A DNA stretch of 36,000 bases from Terriglobales bacterium (GCA_025980765.1 JAICXB010000037.1:1-36000), one strand, 5' to 3'. Positions 7,044 to 16,196 are shown, numbered from the stretch's first letter. The notes: generated by a model not told the origin, from the sequence alone. Numbers and translations are program-made.

Positions 7044-7643
7044 GTGAGAAAGCTATCGGGGTTGTGGGCGTTGTGTTTCGCTGTCCTGATGACATCGGCC
7101 TTGCATGCGCAGCGGGCCGACGCGGAATTCGGGCTCAATGCCATTCATTCCACATCGGTCAATAACTTCGATTTCACGCAGACCGACCATTCGCCGCAAT
7201 CGCTCTCCGGCGGCATTTATCCCAGCATCGGTGCCGATTTCATCGTTTGGCACAATCTCGGGGTCGGCGGCGAGGTAAGCTGGAAGGGGGGCCGCGGACT
7301 CTACCAGAATACCGCCCCATATCGTCCCATTCTGTATGACATCAACGCGGTGTACAGTCGCAAGATCAGCCGTTTCGGCTTCGCCGCCATGGCCGGCATC
7401 GGCGCCGAGAGCATTCGCTTCTACCAGAATTTCTTCAACTGCAACGGCTTCGGACAATGCACGAACTATGTCAGCAGCAACCATTTTCTCGGACACATCG
7501 GCGGCGAGCTGCGCTATTACGTCTTTGGCCCCGTCTTCGTAGCTCCTGAAGCGCACGTCTACTTCATACGCAATAACCTGGAGTTTACTTCGGGAACGGC
7601 AACGCGCTACGGCGTGAACATCGGGTTTACGTTCGGAAGATAG
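7044..7643 (+). CDS. Outer-membrane beta-barrel protein (OmpA/opacity-like)
   Basis: A secreted 199-residue protein. The start is taken as the GTG at 7044 because it follows GGAGGAA (7033-7039) at good spacing and directly begins a signal peptide (MRKLSGLWALCFAVLM..., cleavage after LHA). The mature part is built of alternating amphipathic strands rich in Gly and aromatics: GGIYPSIGADFIVW, GVGGEVSWKGG, GFAAMAGIGAESIRFY, HIGGELRYYVF. It ends in a strand with terminal GFTFGR. This is the pattern of small eight-stranded outer-membrane barrels. An in-frame upstream ATG at 7002 would bury the signal peptide and is disfavoured. Role unknown; no operon partner. Confidence 0.8.
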   Translation: MRKLSGLWALCFAVLMTSALHAQRADAEFGLNAIHSTSVNNFDFTQTDHSPQSLSGGIYPSIGADFIVWHNLGVGGEVSWKGGRGLYQNTAPYRPILYDINAVYSRKISRFGFAAMAGIGAESIRFYQNFFNCNGFGQCTNYVSSNHFLGHIGGELRYYVFGPVFVAPEAHVYFIRNNLEFTSGTATRYGVNIGFTFGR

Positions 7644-7656
7644 CCGTTCGCGAAAT

Positions 7657-7801
7657 TTCACCACGGAGACACAGAGGACACGGAGAATTTTCAGGTGGGC
7701 TGGCCTTGTGATCAAAGGCCTGCTTTTTTTTTTACCAGTCTCAACCGTTCACGCAGTCAGAAGTTTCCTTTCCTCCGTGATCTCCGTGACTCCGTGGTGA
7801 A
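7657..7801. repeat. Paired-arm palindromic repeat E1 (CACGGAG units)
   Basis: Arm 7657-7686 carries repeated CACGGAGA/ACAGAG units, and arm 7771-7801 is their approximate reverse complement (CTCCGTGA units). The spacer of about 84 bases includes a run of Ts. The element fills the gap between the convergent beta-barrel and aminopeptidase genes and could act as a bidirectional terminator. Related elements are at 10449-10546 and 17119-17223. Confidence 0.8.
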
Positions 7802-7820
7802 AAGGATCTTTTTCTCCGCC

Positions 7821-10430
7821 TCACTTCTGCGTCGATAACCACGCATCCAAATCCGCCTGCTGTTCGCGTTTGAAATCGATGCAGGCGTTCATTCGCTCTA
7901 TGCTTTGCTTTACCGCGCGTTCAGCGCCCGGCGCCTTGTGGTCGGAGAAGAACTGCTGTACGTCGTCGCGCATGTCTGGGGAACACGAATTCCCCAAAGC
8001 GGAAACGGCACCCGCGCCGCCGAACGAAGTCACCTTCTGTTCCAGGTCGTCCCAATGTAATTTCAAGTATGTCCAAGCCGCATCGCGCGCCGCGGGATTC
8101 GCGAGCAGGGCGCCGAAAAATCTGGGATAGTCCTGCTGCCGCACTCTCCCGCTCGCCACCAAATTCAATGTTCGCTGGGCAAGCTGGGGCTCCCGGAAAT
8201 CGGTCAATGCGAACAGGTAGTGATAGTACTCATCCTGCGATTTTGCATTTTCGAGATCCTGCAGCAATCGCTGATAAAGATCAGGTCCTCCATTCTCAGC
8301 TGCTGCCGGAAACGCGAAACCTACCAGCGTTTCGTCGACTGATCCCGGCTTTTTCACATATTGCTCCACCAAATCATTCGCGGTTCGCACCGCTTCGGGA
8401 TCGCCGGCACTGCCGAGAATTTCCAGCAGAGTCGCGCGCAAGCCCTTCTGCTCTTCGCTATCATTTGCGCGCGGCTGCCAGCCAAGCTGTTGCGCCAGCG
8501 GCCCGAATTCCGATCGAATGAATTGCCAGTACTTCTGCCGCTGAGCTGGTTCAACCAGAGACGCCTCAATGTAATTGAGATGTCCGGAGATAAGGCCGAC
8601 CACGGTGCGGTTATCTTCACCGTGCAGCGATTCGATCAGCTTCAGGAATCCGCTCACGCGCTCCCTTCTCGCGCGTGTCATCGCCCAGGTGTCCTCCACC
8701 AGCGCAATGCGTTCGGGCGGATTCAGGTTCGCCTCTGCCGAATCCGCGATCTTGGCGAGGTCATCCGGCGGATACGCCACCCGGTAATACCCTTTGGCAT
8801 CGCGATTCCCAAACAGCCATTGCGGACAGCTTGCCAGCTGCGCAGTTCGTGTCTTCTGCGTCACCAGTTCGCACGAGTTCTGCCCATTGGAGCCGGATTT
8901 GAAGCAAACCGGAATCTGCCACAGCTCTCCCGATTCGGGATCAGAACCTGACGCGGTTCCTTCTTTTGGAGGCACGAGGAAGAACCGCTGCTGCGAAACA
9001 CTCACCGACGCTCCGCTGCCAGAACACGAAGTCGCCAGATCGAGCATCGGCACGCCCGGCTGCATGACAAACGTCGGCATGATCTTGTCCACCGGCTTGC
9101 CTGAGACTTGCGCCTCAGCCTGCCAGAAGTCCGCCGAAGTGGCATTGCCGTTCATGTGGGCGCGCAAATACGCGTTCACGCCTTTGCGGAAGACCTCTGG
9201 CCCGAGATAGGACTCGAGCATGCGCAACACCGCACCACCCTTCTGGTAGGTAATGCCGTCGAACATCTCCTTGATCTCCGACGGGGTGCTGGGATTGCCG
9301 TGAATCGCGCGCGCCGACGCCAGCGAATCCACTCCAATGATCTGCTGCGCCTCAGCCGCGGCATCGTCTTCGAGATGCCATTCCGGATGCCAGGCTTCGA
9401 TCGGCTTACGCTCCATCCAGGTGGCAAAGCCCTCGTTCAGCCAGATGTCGTCCCACCACGCAGCCGTCACCAGGTCGCCGAACCACTGGTGCGCGATCTC
9501 GTGCGCGATCACCGTCGATTGTCCGCGCTTGCGGAAGACCGAGGCATTGGCCTCATCGAGCAGCAGCGCCGTATCGCGATAAAAAATGGACGCTGTGTTC
9601 TCCATGCCGCCCCACTCGTAATCGGGGATGGCGAGCATGTCCAACTTCCCAAATGGATACTTGATCCCATACCACTGGTCGTAGAACTGAATGGAGTCAG
9701 CGGCCACGTCGAGCGCAAACGCGGTTTCGTCCTTCTTCTCGGGAACGGCGCAGACCCGAATGGGGACGCCATCGACGGTGCGCCCGCGGCACTGCCAATC
9801 GCCAATCGCCAGCGCCACCAGGTACGTGGACATCCTCTGAGAAGTCGAAAACACGATCTGGTGGCGATTGCCGCTGAGCGGAGAATCCTTGATGATGCGG
9901 CCGTTGGAAATGGCCGTGTCGCCTTTGTCCGCATTCACAGTAAGGTCGAATGTGGCCTTGAATGCCGGCTCGTCAAAACAGGGAAACATCATGCGCGCGT
10001 AGGTGCCTTCGAACTGTGTGACCGCATACTCGCGTCGCGCAGTCTTGCTGAGATAAAGGCCACGCAGCCCTTCGGTAAGCTTGCCGGAAAATTTCAGATG
10101 GATCTTCGCCGCGCCAGCGGGAACAGCATTGGGGACGGTGAAGCGCACCATCTCATCCGGCTTGTCATAAGTTACGTTTGCTTTTTGCGTTTTCCCAGAA
10201 GCGGAAATCTCCGCTGTCGAGATGCCGAGATCGAGCGAGTTCAGCACGATCTCTTTCGCGGGCTGGGCGAGGATGACGTCGATTGTCTCTTCGCCGGAAA
10301 AGCTCTTTTGTTCAATGCTGGGATCGAGAAAAAGCTTGTAGTGGTTTGGCGTGACGTTCTTGGGAAGCCGCTGCGCGACGAGCGGTAACGCAGCAAGGAA
10401 GAGAATAAGAGCGAGGGAGATCCGTTTCAT
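7821..10430 (-). CDS. Secreted M1-family aminopeptidase
   Basis: An 869-residue zinc aminopeptidase of family M1. A signal peptide (residues 1-19, ending VAQ) sends it to the periplasm or outside. The N-terminal beta domain is followed by the exopeptidase motif GGMEN (274-278) and the zinc site HEIAH with His310, Glu311, His314 and, 18 residues on, Glu333 in NEGFATW. A catalytic-type Tyr is expected in the DGITYQKGGAVL region. The C-terminal half is helical and ERAP1-C-like. The enzyme should trim N-terminal residues from extracellular peptides for nutrition. It is single, between two palindromic repeats that isolate it from both neighbours. The start has no strong ribosome site but begins the signal peptide exactly. 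Confidence 0.94.
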   Translation of the reverse strand: MKRISLALILFLAALPLVAQRLPKNVTPNHYKLFLDPSIEQKSFSGEETIDVILAQPAKEIVLNSLDLGISTAEISASGKTQKANVTYDKPDEMVRFTVPNAVPAGAAKIHLKFSGKLTEGLRGLYLSKTARREYAVTQFEGTYARMMFPCFDEPAFKATFDLTVNADKGDTAISNGRIIKDSPLSGNRHQIVFSTSQRMSTYLVALAIGDWQCRGRTVDGVPIRVCAVPEKKDETAFALDVAADSIQFYDQWYGIKYPFGKLDMLAIPDYEWGGMENTASIFYRDTALLLDEANASVFRKRGQSTVIAHEIAHQWFGDLVTAAWWDDIWLNEGFATWMERKPIEAWHPEWHLEDDAAAEAQQIIGVDSLASARAIHGNPSTPSEIKEMFDGITYQKGGAVLRMLESYLGPEVFRKGVNAYLRAHMNGNATSADFWQAEAQVSGKPVDKIMPTFVMQPGVPMLDLATSCSGSGASVSVSQQRFFLVPPKEGTASGSDPESGELWQIPVCFKSGSNGQNSCELVTQKTRTAQLASCPQWLFGNRDAKGYYRVAYPPDDLAKIADSAEANLNPPERIALVEDTWAMTRARRERVSGFLKLIESLHGEDNRTVVGLISGHLNYIEASLVEPAQRQKYWQFIRSEFGPLAQQLGWQPRANDSEEQKGLRATLLEILGSAGDPEAVRTANDLVEQYVKKPGSVDETLVGFAFPAAAENGGPDLYQRLLQDLENAKSQDEYYHYLFALTDFREPQLAQRTLNLVASGRVRQQDYPRFFGALLANPAARDAAWTYLKLHWDDLEQKVTSFGGAGAVSALGNSCSPDMRDDVQQFFSDHKAPGAERAVKQSIERMNACIDFKREQQADLDAWLSTQK

Positions 10431-10448
10431 CGCTGAACATCTTAATGC

Positions 10449-10546
10449 GGGGTAACACGAAGGTCACGAAGGAAAAAGAAAAGGTCAGCAGGAATCATGT
10501 TTTCTCCGTGACCTTCTGTGTTGCCTTCGTGTCCTTCGTGTTAGCC
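10449..10546. repeat. Paired-arm palindromic repeat E2 (CACGAAGG units)
   Basis: Arm 10449-10472 (GGGGTAACACGAAGG plus a second CACGAAGG) and arm 10523-10546 are near-perfect reverse complements. Between them lies a 50-base spacer with its own CTCCGTGACCTTC half unit. It fills the gap between the aminopeptidase start and the propeller-protein stop. Confidence 0.85.
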
Positions 10547-10552
10547 CAGGGC

Positions 10553-12955
10553 CTACTTCGTCACCACTTTCGCCGCCGACATATTGTCAAAGCGGTCCCA
10601 CACGCGCACCACCACCACATGCTCTCCGGGATTTACCACCTGCGCCTGATCGCCTTGCGGCAAATCTGACTCGCTGCCGCCGTCGCGATTGCGTGTGGGT
10701 TTTGCCGATCTCCTGTCGGTTTCGGCAGGAACGACAGACGCTTCGCCCTGGGGCAGCAACGCATTGAAATCATATTCTTCGGTTTTGAAATCGGAGATTT
10801 GCCCGACTGGCTCGATGTAGTGCCAATCGCCGGCATCGATGGAATACTCGGCGCGCTTGATTGGCGAAAAGCTGTCGGCTGCGCGGAATGTGATGTGCAT
10901 CTCGTTGGCTTCCACTTTGGCCTGCAGCGCCTGCACCTCCGGTGGCGTGCTGTCCACCTCGAAGCGCGAACTGATTTTTTCGTCGGTGAGCGCCTCGTCA
11001 GGCGAGTGCGATGGCAAATCGGAAGCTACGATCTTCACCGTGTATCCGCCATCGGGCAGCAGGCTGGAATCCCACGAGTAATACTTCTCCGTGAGGTTGT
11101 CCTTCAGCAGCTTCCAGTCGTTCTCGTTGTCGCCCTTGTAGTAGATCGCATATACCATGTCGTCGTCGTTATCGTCATGCGCCGCCCAGCGCACCGCGAT
11201 GGAATCGCGATCGCGCACCGCCGAAGGCGGCACGTCGAAATGCATCGTTGGCGCTGTTGTCCCTGTCGGATTGCCCACAGGAATGGTGATGCTTTCATTC
11301 GTCGATTTCTGCTGCGGAAGCGCGGTGAAGCGCGCGCCTACCTGCACCGAGATGTCTTCGATTACGGGAGCGATGTTCTTGGGTAGATAGTTCAGAGCGA
11401 CGCTCTGGATCGTCGAACCCCCAACGCTGGGCCGCAGTGAGACCTTCCACTGCACGAAGCGGGCAGGAGGAATGGGAATGCGCTGGTCCTGTTTCAAATC
11501 GACTTTAGTCCACGGACTCCAGTTGCGATCGGGATTATCGACATTGCCGCTGCGGGCAAAGAAATCGAAATCGCCGGTGCCGCGCACCTCAGGTCGCCCC
11601 CACTGGGAAAAGCTGCGGGCATCGAAGACATCGCTCTCGTAAGTGCCCTCAGCCTGGTGGCCGGGCCCGATCACGAATAGTTTTCCTAAATTGGCGCTAC
11701 TGGCATAAATCGCGCCATTGCCGCTATGCGCAAACGAAGTGATCTGATTGGCGCTCAGCTTGAGCAAGTCGCGATAAATTCCCGCCTTCGAGCCCGGACT
11801 AATGGCATAAATGTGTCCGCGATTGCCGGTGCCGGCGAGCAGCCGGCCATCGGGAGCGAAAGTCAGCGCGTACACCAGGTCTTCCTTCGAGCTCCAGATC
11901 CGGCTCGGCGATCCATCTGACGAGATCATGTAGATCTCCGAACCGCCATTGATCTGCGGCGCTACCACCGGAGCCGGCTGCTGGCCGGGGGGCGCGTTGG
12001 CAGGAGCTGGGGGTGCCAAACTGGGAAAATTGCTTCCAGCGTGCTTCTCGCCGACGCCTGCGGCATAGATGTTCCCCGCGCCGTCCACCGCCAGGGCGGT
12101 GATTTCCTTTTTGGGAGCGCTGTATAACACGAAGGCTTCGCCTTGCGGTGAAATGCGATAGATCAGGCCGCTGCCGTCGGAACCTGCAATCACCGTGCTC
12201 AGCGCCGGCGGAGCTTCGTTTTTCTTGTTCTTACGTTTGGTATCGACTGGCGGCGCCGGCGGCTTCACCAGGGCGAGCGAGCGAATGTGAGCTTCGTCGC
12301 TTTTGAAGAACAACGACCCTTCTCCGTTGCGCTCGACTTTATAGATTTCACCGTGGTCTCCGGTGGCCACGTACAGCGGCCCTGCCGGATCCAGTTCGAT
12401 GTCCCAGATATATTTCGTTTTGGGATCGAAAAACACGGACGAACGGTAGGTAGTCTCAACCGGACTGGCCGCAGCCGCCAGCATTGCTTCGCTCGATTCT
12501 TCGTTCTTGCTCGACTTCTGCTTGCCTTTTTTCTCAGGCACTGGCGTGTTTGGCTCAAGTTTGTACACGCGACCATCGGGAGAGGTTGCGGCATAGATCG
12601 CGCCAGCGGCGTCGATCGCGAGTGCCTGGACCTGCAGCTCTTTGGCCTGGAAGATGATGTTCGATTTGCCGTCGGGAGCCACCCGATAGACGCGTGCCGG
12701 CGACCCCGCCGCTACATACGCATTCCCCTGCGGATCGCTTACGACTGCCCAGATGTAGGTGGAGGGCGAGACGTAGAGCTGTTTGAGGGCGGGCGCCAGC
12801 TCCAGGCGTCCGTCGCTGGAAATGGCTACGCCGTTGGTCGTTCCCTTCTCAAATTCTTCAAATTTGGATTGCTGCCAGAGCTGGGTGCCCTCCGCCCATA
12901 ATGCGGAGGAGAGGAGTAGAAGGCCGCAAGCCTTCACGAAACTGCGGAAAGACAT
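10553..12955 (-). CDS. Secreted beta-propeller (NHL-like) protein with Ig-like C-terminus
   Basis: An 800-residue exported protein. I place the start at 12955 because it begins a clear signal peptide (MSFRSFVKACGLLLLSSALWAEG). The longer frame upstream only translates the dispersed repeat. Roughly residues 50-430 contain propeller-like repeats of the form DxxGNxYxAxGxxGxVYxxxPxG (AVVSDPQGNAYVA, ALAIDAAGAIYAA, ALTFAPDGRLLAGTGNRGHIY). The C-terminal 300 residues look like two Ig/fibronectin-type modules (DRDSIAVRWAAHDDNDDD, YTVKIVASDLPSH, VVVVRVWDRFDN). There are no catalytic motifs. Such proteins in Acidobacteriota are uncharacterised; binding or scaffolding outside the membrane is inference. 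A low-complexity stretch near the end (RRSAKPTRNRDGGSESD) may be inserted sequence. Confidence 0.82.
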   Translation of the reverse strand: MSFRSFVKACGLLLLSSALWAEGTQLWQQSKFEEFEKGTTNGVAISSDGRLELAPALKQLYVSPSTYIWAVVSDPQGNAYVAAGSPARVYRVAPDGKSNIIFQAKELQVQALAIDAAGAIYAATSPDGRVYKLEPNTPVPEKKGKQKSSKNEESSEAMLAAAASPVETTYRSSVFFDPKTKYIWDIELDPAGPLYVATGDHGEIYKVERNGEGSLFFKSDEAHIRSLALVKPPAPPVDTKRKNKKNEAPPALSTVIAGSDGSGLIYRISPQGEAFVLYSAPKKEITALAVDGAGNIYAAGVGEKHAGSNFPSLAPPAPANAPPGQQPAPVVAPQINGGSEIYMISSDGSPSRIWSSKEDLVYALTFAPDGRLLAGTGNRGHIYAISPGSKAGIYRDLLKLSANQITSFAHSGNGAIYASSANLGKLFVIGPGHQAEGTYESDVFDARSFSQWGRPEVRGTGDFDFFARSGNVDNPDRNWSPWTKVDLKQDQRIPIPPARFVQWKVSLRPSVGGSTIQSVALNYLPKNIAPVIEDISVQVGARFTALPQQKSTNESITIPVGNPTGTTAPTMHFDVPPSAVRDRDSIAVRWAAHDDNDDDMVYAIYYKGDNENDWKLLKDNLTEKYYSWDSSLLPDGGYTVKIVASDLPSHSPDEALTDEKISSRFEVDSTPPEVQALQAKVEANEMHITFRAADSFSPIKRAEYSIDAGDWHYIEPVGQISDFKTEEYDFNALLPQGEASVVPAETDRRSAKPTRNRDGGSESDLPQGDQAQVVNPGEHVVVVRVWDRFDNMSAAKVVTK

Positions 12956-13070
12956 ACAAAAAGTGTACTGCAAAGCGGAATTCAGGAAGTTGCTAGCTGC
13001 CGGTTTCCGGCTGATATCGGTTGAACCCCGATCATTGCAGAGAAGGCCACTTGGAACCTGCCGTGACTGT

Positions 13071-13284
13071 CTTTCCTGAGAACAGGGAAAAAATACAGGA
13101 AAAAATGTGCGCGGCGTCGCGAAACCTCGAATTCTGCCCAAAACTCGCGATTTTCGCTCTAAGCTGAGGAAAGGAACAGGAAAAGAACAGGAAACGCAGG
13201 TTTTTCGGCGTAAGTCTTTGATTTGCCAGCGGCTAGGAGCTAGCAGCTAGTAGCTTTCCTTAAAATAACAGGAAACGAACAGGG
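13071..13284 (-). repeat. Large dispersed repeat, copy B
   Basis: Read on the minus strand this begins with CCCTGTTCGTTTCCTGTTATTTT, continues through TTACGCCGAAAAACCTGC and TTTCCTCAGC, and reaches TTTTGGGCAGAATTC before ending in CCCTGTTCTCAGGAAAG. The same order of blocks is found in copy A at 2636-2861. An AGCTAGCAGCTAGTAGCT block (13238-13255) is present here but not in copy A. Confidence 0.8.
13238..13255. repeat. AGC-rich short repeat
   Basis: AGCTAGCAGCTAGTAGCT sits inside copy B of the large repeat. It shares GCTAGCAGC and AGTAGCT with the block at 16171-16199 where the nrdJ frame breaks. Confidence 0.6.
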
Positions 13285-13587
13285 TACGAAGCGACCTCGA
13301 AAATTAGGACAGCGGCAAGATTTCATCGGCCCGCATAGGTTTGCCACATCCGATTTCCGAACCATGCACAAGTCTCCACAGCGACTGCCCCGATAAGCGG
13401 CGTTGCTTTGGAGCGAGTTCGCGCCTAAGGTCGAAGGCTCCGAGCTTTCCTGGCGAGGAGGCTCCCGGTATCGAGATCGGTAATCCACAGGTTATTGCGA
13501 ACATGGATGCGGCTTTCCCAGCCAGAAAAGTTTCGGCGATGTCTGAAAGCGAAGGAGTTAAAGACAAACGCAGGGTGCCGATACGCG

Positions 13588-13633
13588 GTACAATATATAG
13601 GGCAAGCCTATTGACAGGCCCCATATACGGGAG
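13588..13633 (+). promoter_or_regulatory. Probable pair of NrdR boxes
   Basis: Box 1 core CAATATATAG (13591-13600) matches the NrdR-box core CwAtATaTwG at all ten positions. Box 2 core CCATATACGG (13621-13630) matches at seven. Their starts are 30 bases apart, about three helical turns, as expected for paired NrdR boxes (usually 31-32). They flank the -35 element, and box 2 lies in the promoter spacer, so bound NrdR would block RNA polymerase. NrdR itself is not in the window. Confidence 0.6.
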
Positions 13634-13639
13634 TACATT
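13611..13639 (+). promoter_or_regulatory. Sigma-70-type promoter for nrdJ
   Basis: A perfect -35 (TTGACA, 13611-13616) is followed by a 17-base spacer and TACATT (13634-13639). This predicts a start near 13646 and a leader of about 160 bases before the nrdJ ATG. Confidence 0.7.
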
Positions 13640-13805
13640 GCCATTCCACCGGCTTTCGGTCTCCCAAGTCCAAGTCGGCTCGCAATCGCTGGAAGACTCG
13701 TGAGCACAGCATGCGGCACAGTTCCAAATCTCGAAATAACAAAATCGCGAAATCAAAAATCGGCAAACGAGTGAAGGCTTAAGCCATCCCAAACAGGAGC
13801 TCCCC

Positions 13806-16196
13806 ATGGCGGAAGTGAGCAACAAAACGCAGGTTGAAGTCAGCGCAACAGCCCAGCAGTCAACCGTGCCGGCGAGCAAGAAGACGCCAGGTCTGCAGTT
13901 CCGCCGCTTTTTTACCAAGCCGGGGACATCGCCCTACGACCAGTTCCAGTGGGAGCGGCGTACGGCGGCGATCACCGACGCGCAGGGCAAGACCATCTTC
14001 GAGCAGAAGGACGTAGAAGTGCCGAAAGACTGGTCGATGACCGCAACCAACATCGTAGCCAGCAAGTACCTGCACGGGACGCTCGGCACTCCGCAGCGCG
14101 AGAGTGGTGTGCGCGCGCTGGTTGGACGGGTAGCGGAAAGCATCCGCGATTGGGGAATCAATGGCGGATATTTCGCCAGCCGCAGCGACGCCGAGACCTT
14201 CCACGACGAACTGGTGCACATCCTGCTCGACCAAAAGGCGGCGTTCAACTCGCCGGTATGGTTCAACGTAGGATGCGACCGGCTGGATCCTGAATCCGAT
14301 GCGCAGAACTGGCACTGGAACTCCGAATCGGCAACCGTTCAGTTCGGCGTTACCGGATATCGCAATCCGCAGTGCTCCGCCTGCTTCATCAACTCGATCA
14401 AGGATTCGCTCGATTCCATCCTCACGCTGGCCAAGACCGAGGGCATGCTCTTCAAGTGGGGATCGGGAACCGGGACCAACCTTTCGCCACTGCGTTCCTC
14501 GACCGAGCAGCTTTCCGGCGGCGGAACCGCCTCGGGTCCATTGAGCTTCATGCGTGGATTCGATGCCTTTGCCGGCGTAATCAAGTCGGGTGGCAAGACG
14601 CGCCGTGCGGCCAAGATGGTAATCCTCAACATCGATCATCCTGACATCGAGCAGTTCATAGCGTGCAAGATGACCGAAGAGCGCAAAGCCTGGACGCTGA
14701 TGCAGGCCGGCTATGACGGCTCCTCCCCCGATTCGGAAGCCTACTCGTCGATCTTTTTCCAGAATGCCAACAACTCGGTACGCGTGACCGACGAGTTCAT
14801 GGAAGCGGTTGAGCGTGACGCGGAATTCACGACCTACGCCATTCGCGACCACCGTCCGATGAATACCTTCCAGGCCCGCGACCTGCTGCACAAGATTGCC
14901 GAGGCCACGTATTACTGCGGCGATCCCGGCATGCAGTACGACACGACCATCAACAAATGGCATACGTCGAAGAACACTGCCCGCATCAACGCATCGAATC
15001 CATGCTCGGAATACATGTTCCTCGACGATTCGGCCTGCAATCTGGCCAGTTTGAACCTGCTGAAGTTTTACGTAAATGGAACGTTCGATATCGAGGCCTA
15101 CAAGTTTGCCTGTGATGTGCTGATCACCGCCCAGGAGATTCTGGTGGACAGCTCGGGATATCCCACCGAAGCCATCGCGCGTAATTCGCATGACTATCGC
15201 CCGCTGGGACTCGGCTATGCCAATCTCGGCGGACTCCTCATGGCCGCCGGTCTACCCTACGATTCCGACGCGGGGCGCGATTACGCTGCCTGTCTCACGG
15301 CAATCATGTGCGGCGAAGCGTATCTGCAGTCGTCGCGGATCGCCGAGCTCTGCCCGCCACTGGCCGCAGCAACTTCGCGCACGCGGCAGACCGAAATTGC
15401 CGGGGGAGCCTGCCCCGGCTTCTACGTCAACCGTGAGCCATTCCTCGACGTGATTCGCATGCATCGCGCCTCGGTGAACAATATCGGTTCCAATTCGGGA
15501 CAGCCAGCAGTCGTGAGCGACAGGCAAATGCCAAAGCTCATCGAGGCCAGCAAAGAAGTTTGGGACGCGGCGCTGGCATCGGGCGAGAAATTTGGCTATC
15601 GCAACTCGCAGGTGACGGTACTCGCCCCGACCGGAACCATCGGCTTCATGATGGACTGCGATACCACCGGCATCGAACCCGATCTCGCGCTGGTGAAATA
15701 CAAAAAGCTGGTCGGCGGCGGCATGATCAAGATTGTCAACAACACCGTGCCGACGGCGCTCTTCAAGTTGGGCTACTCCAGCGAGCAGGCCAGCACGATT
15801 GTCAGCTACATCGACGCCACCGGCACTATCGAAGGCGCTCCGGCGCTCAATCCCGATCACCTCCCGGTCTTCGATTGCAGCTTCAAGCCGGCGAAAGGCA
15901 CGCGCTCCATCCACTACATGGGTCACATCAAAATGATGGCGGCGACGCAGCCTTTCATCTCCGGCGCCATCTCCAAGACGGTGAACCTGCCCAATGACGC
16001 CACCATCGAAGAGATCGCCGAAGCCTATCTCGAATCCTGGCGACAGGGCCTGAAGGCGGTTGCAATCTATCGCGACGGCTCGAAAGGTTCGCAGCCGCTG
16101 AATGTGTCGGACGGGAATAAGGCAAAGGACATTGCGGCTGCCGGCAACCGGCTACTGCCTTCCGGCAATGAGCAGCTAGCAGCCAGCAGCCAGTAG
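13806..16196 (+). CDS. nrdJ: B12-dependent (class II) ribonucleotide reductase, catalytic part
   Basis: This encodes the 796-residue catalytic portion of adenosylcobalamin-dependent ribonucleotide reductase, which makes deoxyribonucleotides without oxygen or an iron centre. Visible family blocks are NSPVWFNVG, NPQCSACFINS (redox Cys, about residue 188), the catalytic NPCSE (about 398-402) followed by DDSACNLASLNL, and the phosphate-binding APTGTIGFMMDCDTTG (about 608). The start ATG follows AGGAG at good spacing. The frame ends at TAG 16194-16196 in the linker after GSKGSQPLNVSDGNKAK. The rest of the protein continues in another frame from 16208. The final 20 or so residues (LLPSGNEQLAASSQ) are translated from an AGC-rich repeat. 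Confidence 0.93.
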   Translation: MAEVSNKTQVEVSATAQQSTVPASKKTPGLQFRRFFTKPGTSPYDQFQWERRTAAITDAQGKTIFEQKDVEVPKDWSMTATNIVASKYLHGTLGTPQRESGVRALVGRVAESIRDWGINGGYFASRSDAETFHDELVHILLDQKAAFNSPVWFNVGCDRLDPESDAQNWHWNSESATVQFGVTGYRNPQCSACFINSIKDSLDSILTLAKTEGMLFKWGSGTGTNLSPLRSSTEQLSGGGTASGPLSFMRGFDAFAGVIKSGGKTRRAAKMVILNIDHPDIEQFIACKMTEERKAWTLMQAGYDGSSPDSEAYSSIFFQNANNSVRVTDEFMEAVERDAEFTTYAIRDHRPMNTFQARDLLHKIAEATYYCGDPGMQYDTTINKWHTSKNTARINASNPCSEYMFLDDSACNLASLNLLKFYVNGTFDIEAYKFACDVLITAQEILVDSSGYPTEAIARNSHDYRPLGLGYANLGGLLMAAGLPYDSDAGRDYAACLTAIMCGEAYLQSSRIAELCPPLAAATSRTRQTEIAGGACPGFYVNREPFLDVIRMHRASVNNIGSNSGQPAVVSDRQMPKLIEASKEVWDAALASGEKFGYRNSQVTVLAPTGTIGFMMDCDTTGIEPDLALVKYKKLVGGGMIKIVNNTVPTALFKLGYSSEQASTIVSYIDATGTIEGAPALNPDHLPVFDCSFKPAKGTRSIHYMGHIKMMAATQPFISGAISKTVNLPNDATIEEIAEAYLESWRQGLKAVAIYRDGSKGSQPLNVSDGNKAKDIAAAGNRLLPSGNEQLAASSQ

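Larger units (their letters stand above)
12956..13805. other. Intergenic region between propeller gene and nrdJ
   Basis: This 850-base gap separates divergent genes. It holds copy B of the large dispersed repeat (13071-13284) with an embedded AGC-rich repeat, then about 300 bases without a convincing gene. The nrdJ promoter region and a leader of about 160 bases follow. Reading frames of 100-200 codons here have no ribosome sites or family signatures. Confidence 0.7.

Noticed and set aside
9108..10388. 426-codon plus-strand frame opposite the M1 aminopeptidase
   Set aside because: It is antisense to an enzyme with all catalytic motifs, has no ribosome site, and its Arg/His/Gly-rich composition is typical of a shadow frame in G+C-rich DNA.
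12956..13141. N-terminal extension of the propeller protein
   Set aside because: The extra 62 codons translate part of the dispersed repeat, and the signal peptide begins at 12955.
13341..13703. 120-codon plus-strand frame upstream of nrdJ
   Set aside because: It has no ribosome site and runs through the NrdR boxes and promoter.
12956..13805. B12 riboswitch upstream of nrdJ (also considered at 2473-2890 for eutB)
   Set aside because: I could not find the conserved B12-box words or the expected layout. NrdR boxes explain the control of nrdJ better. A covariance search would settle it.
13860..15191. 443-codon minus-strand frame opposite nrdJ
   Set aside because: It is a shadow of the strongly conserved nrdJ coding strand, with no family signature.
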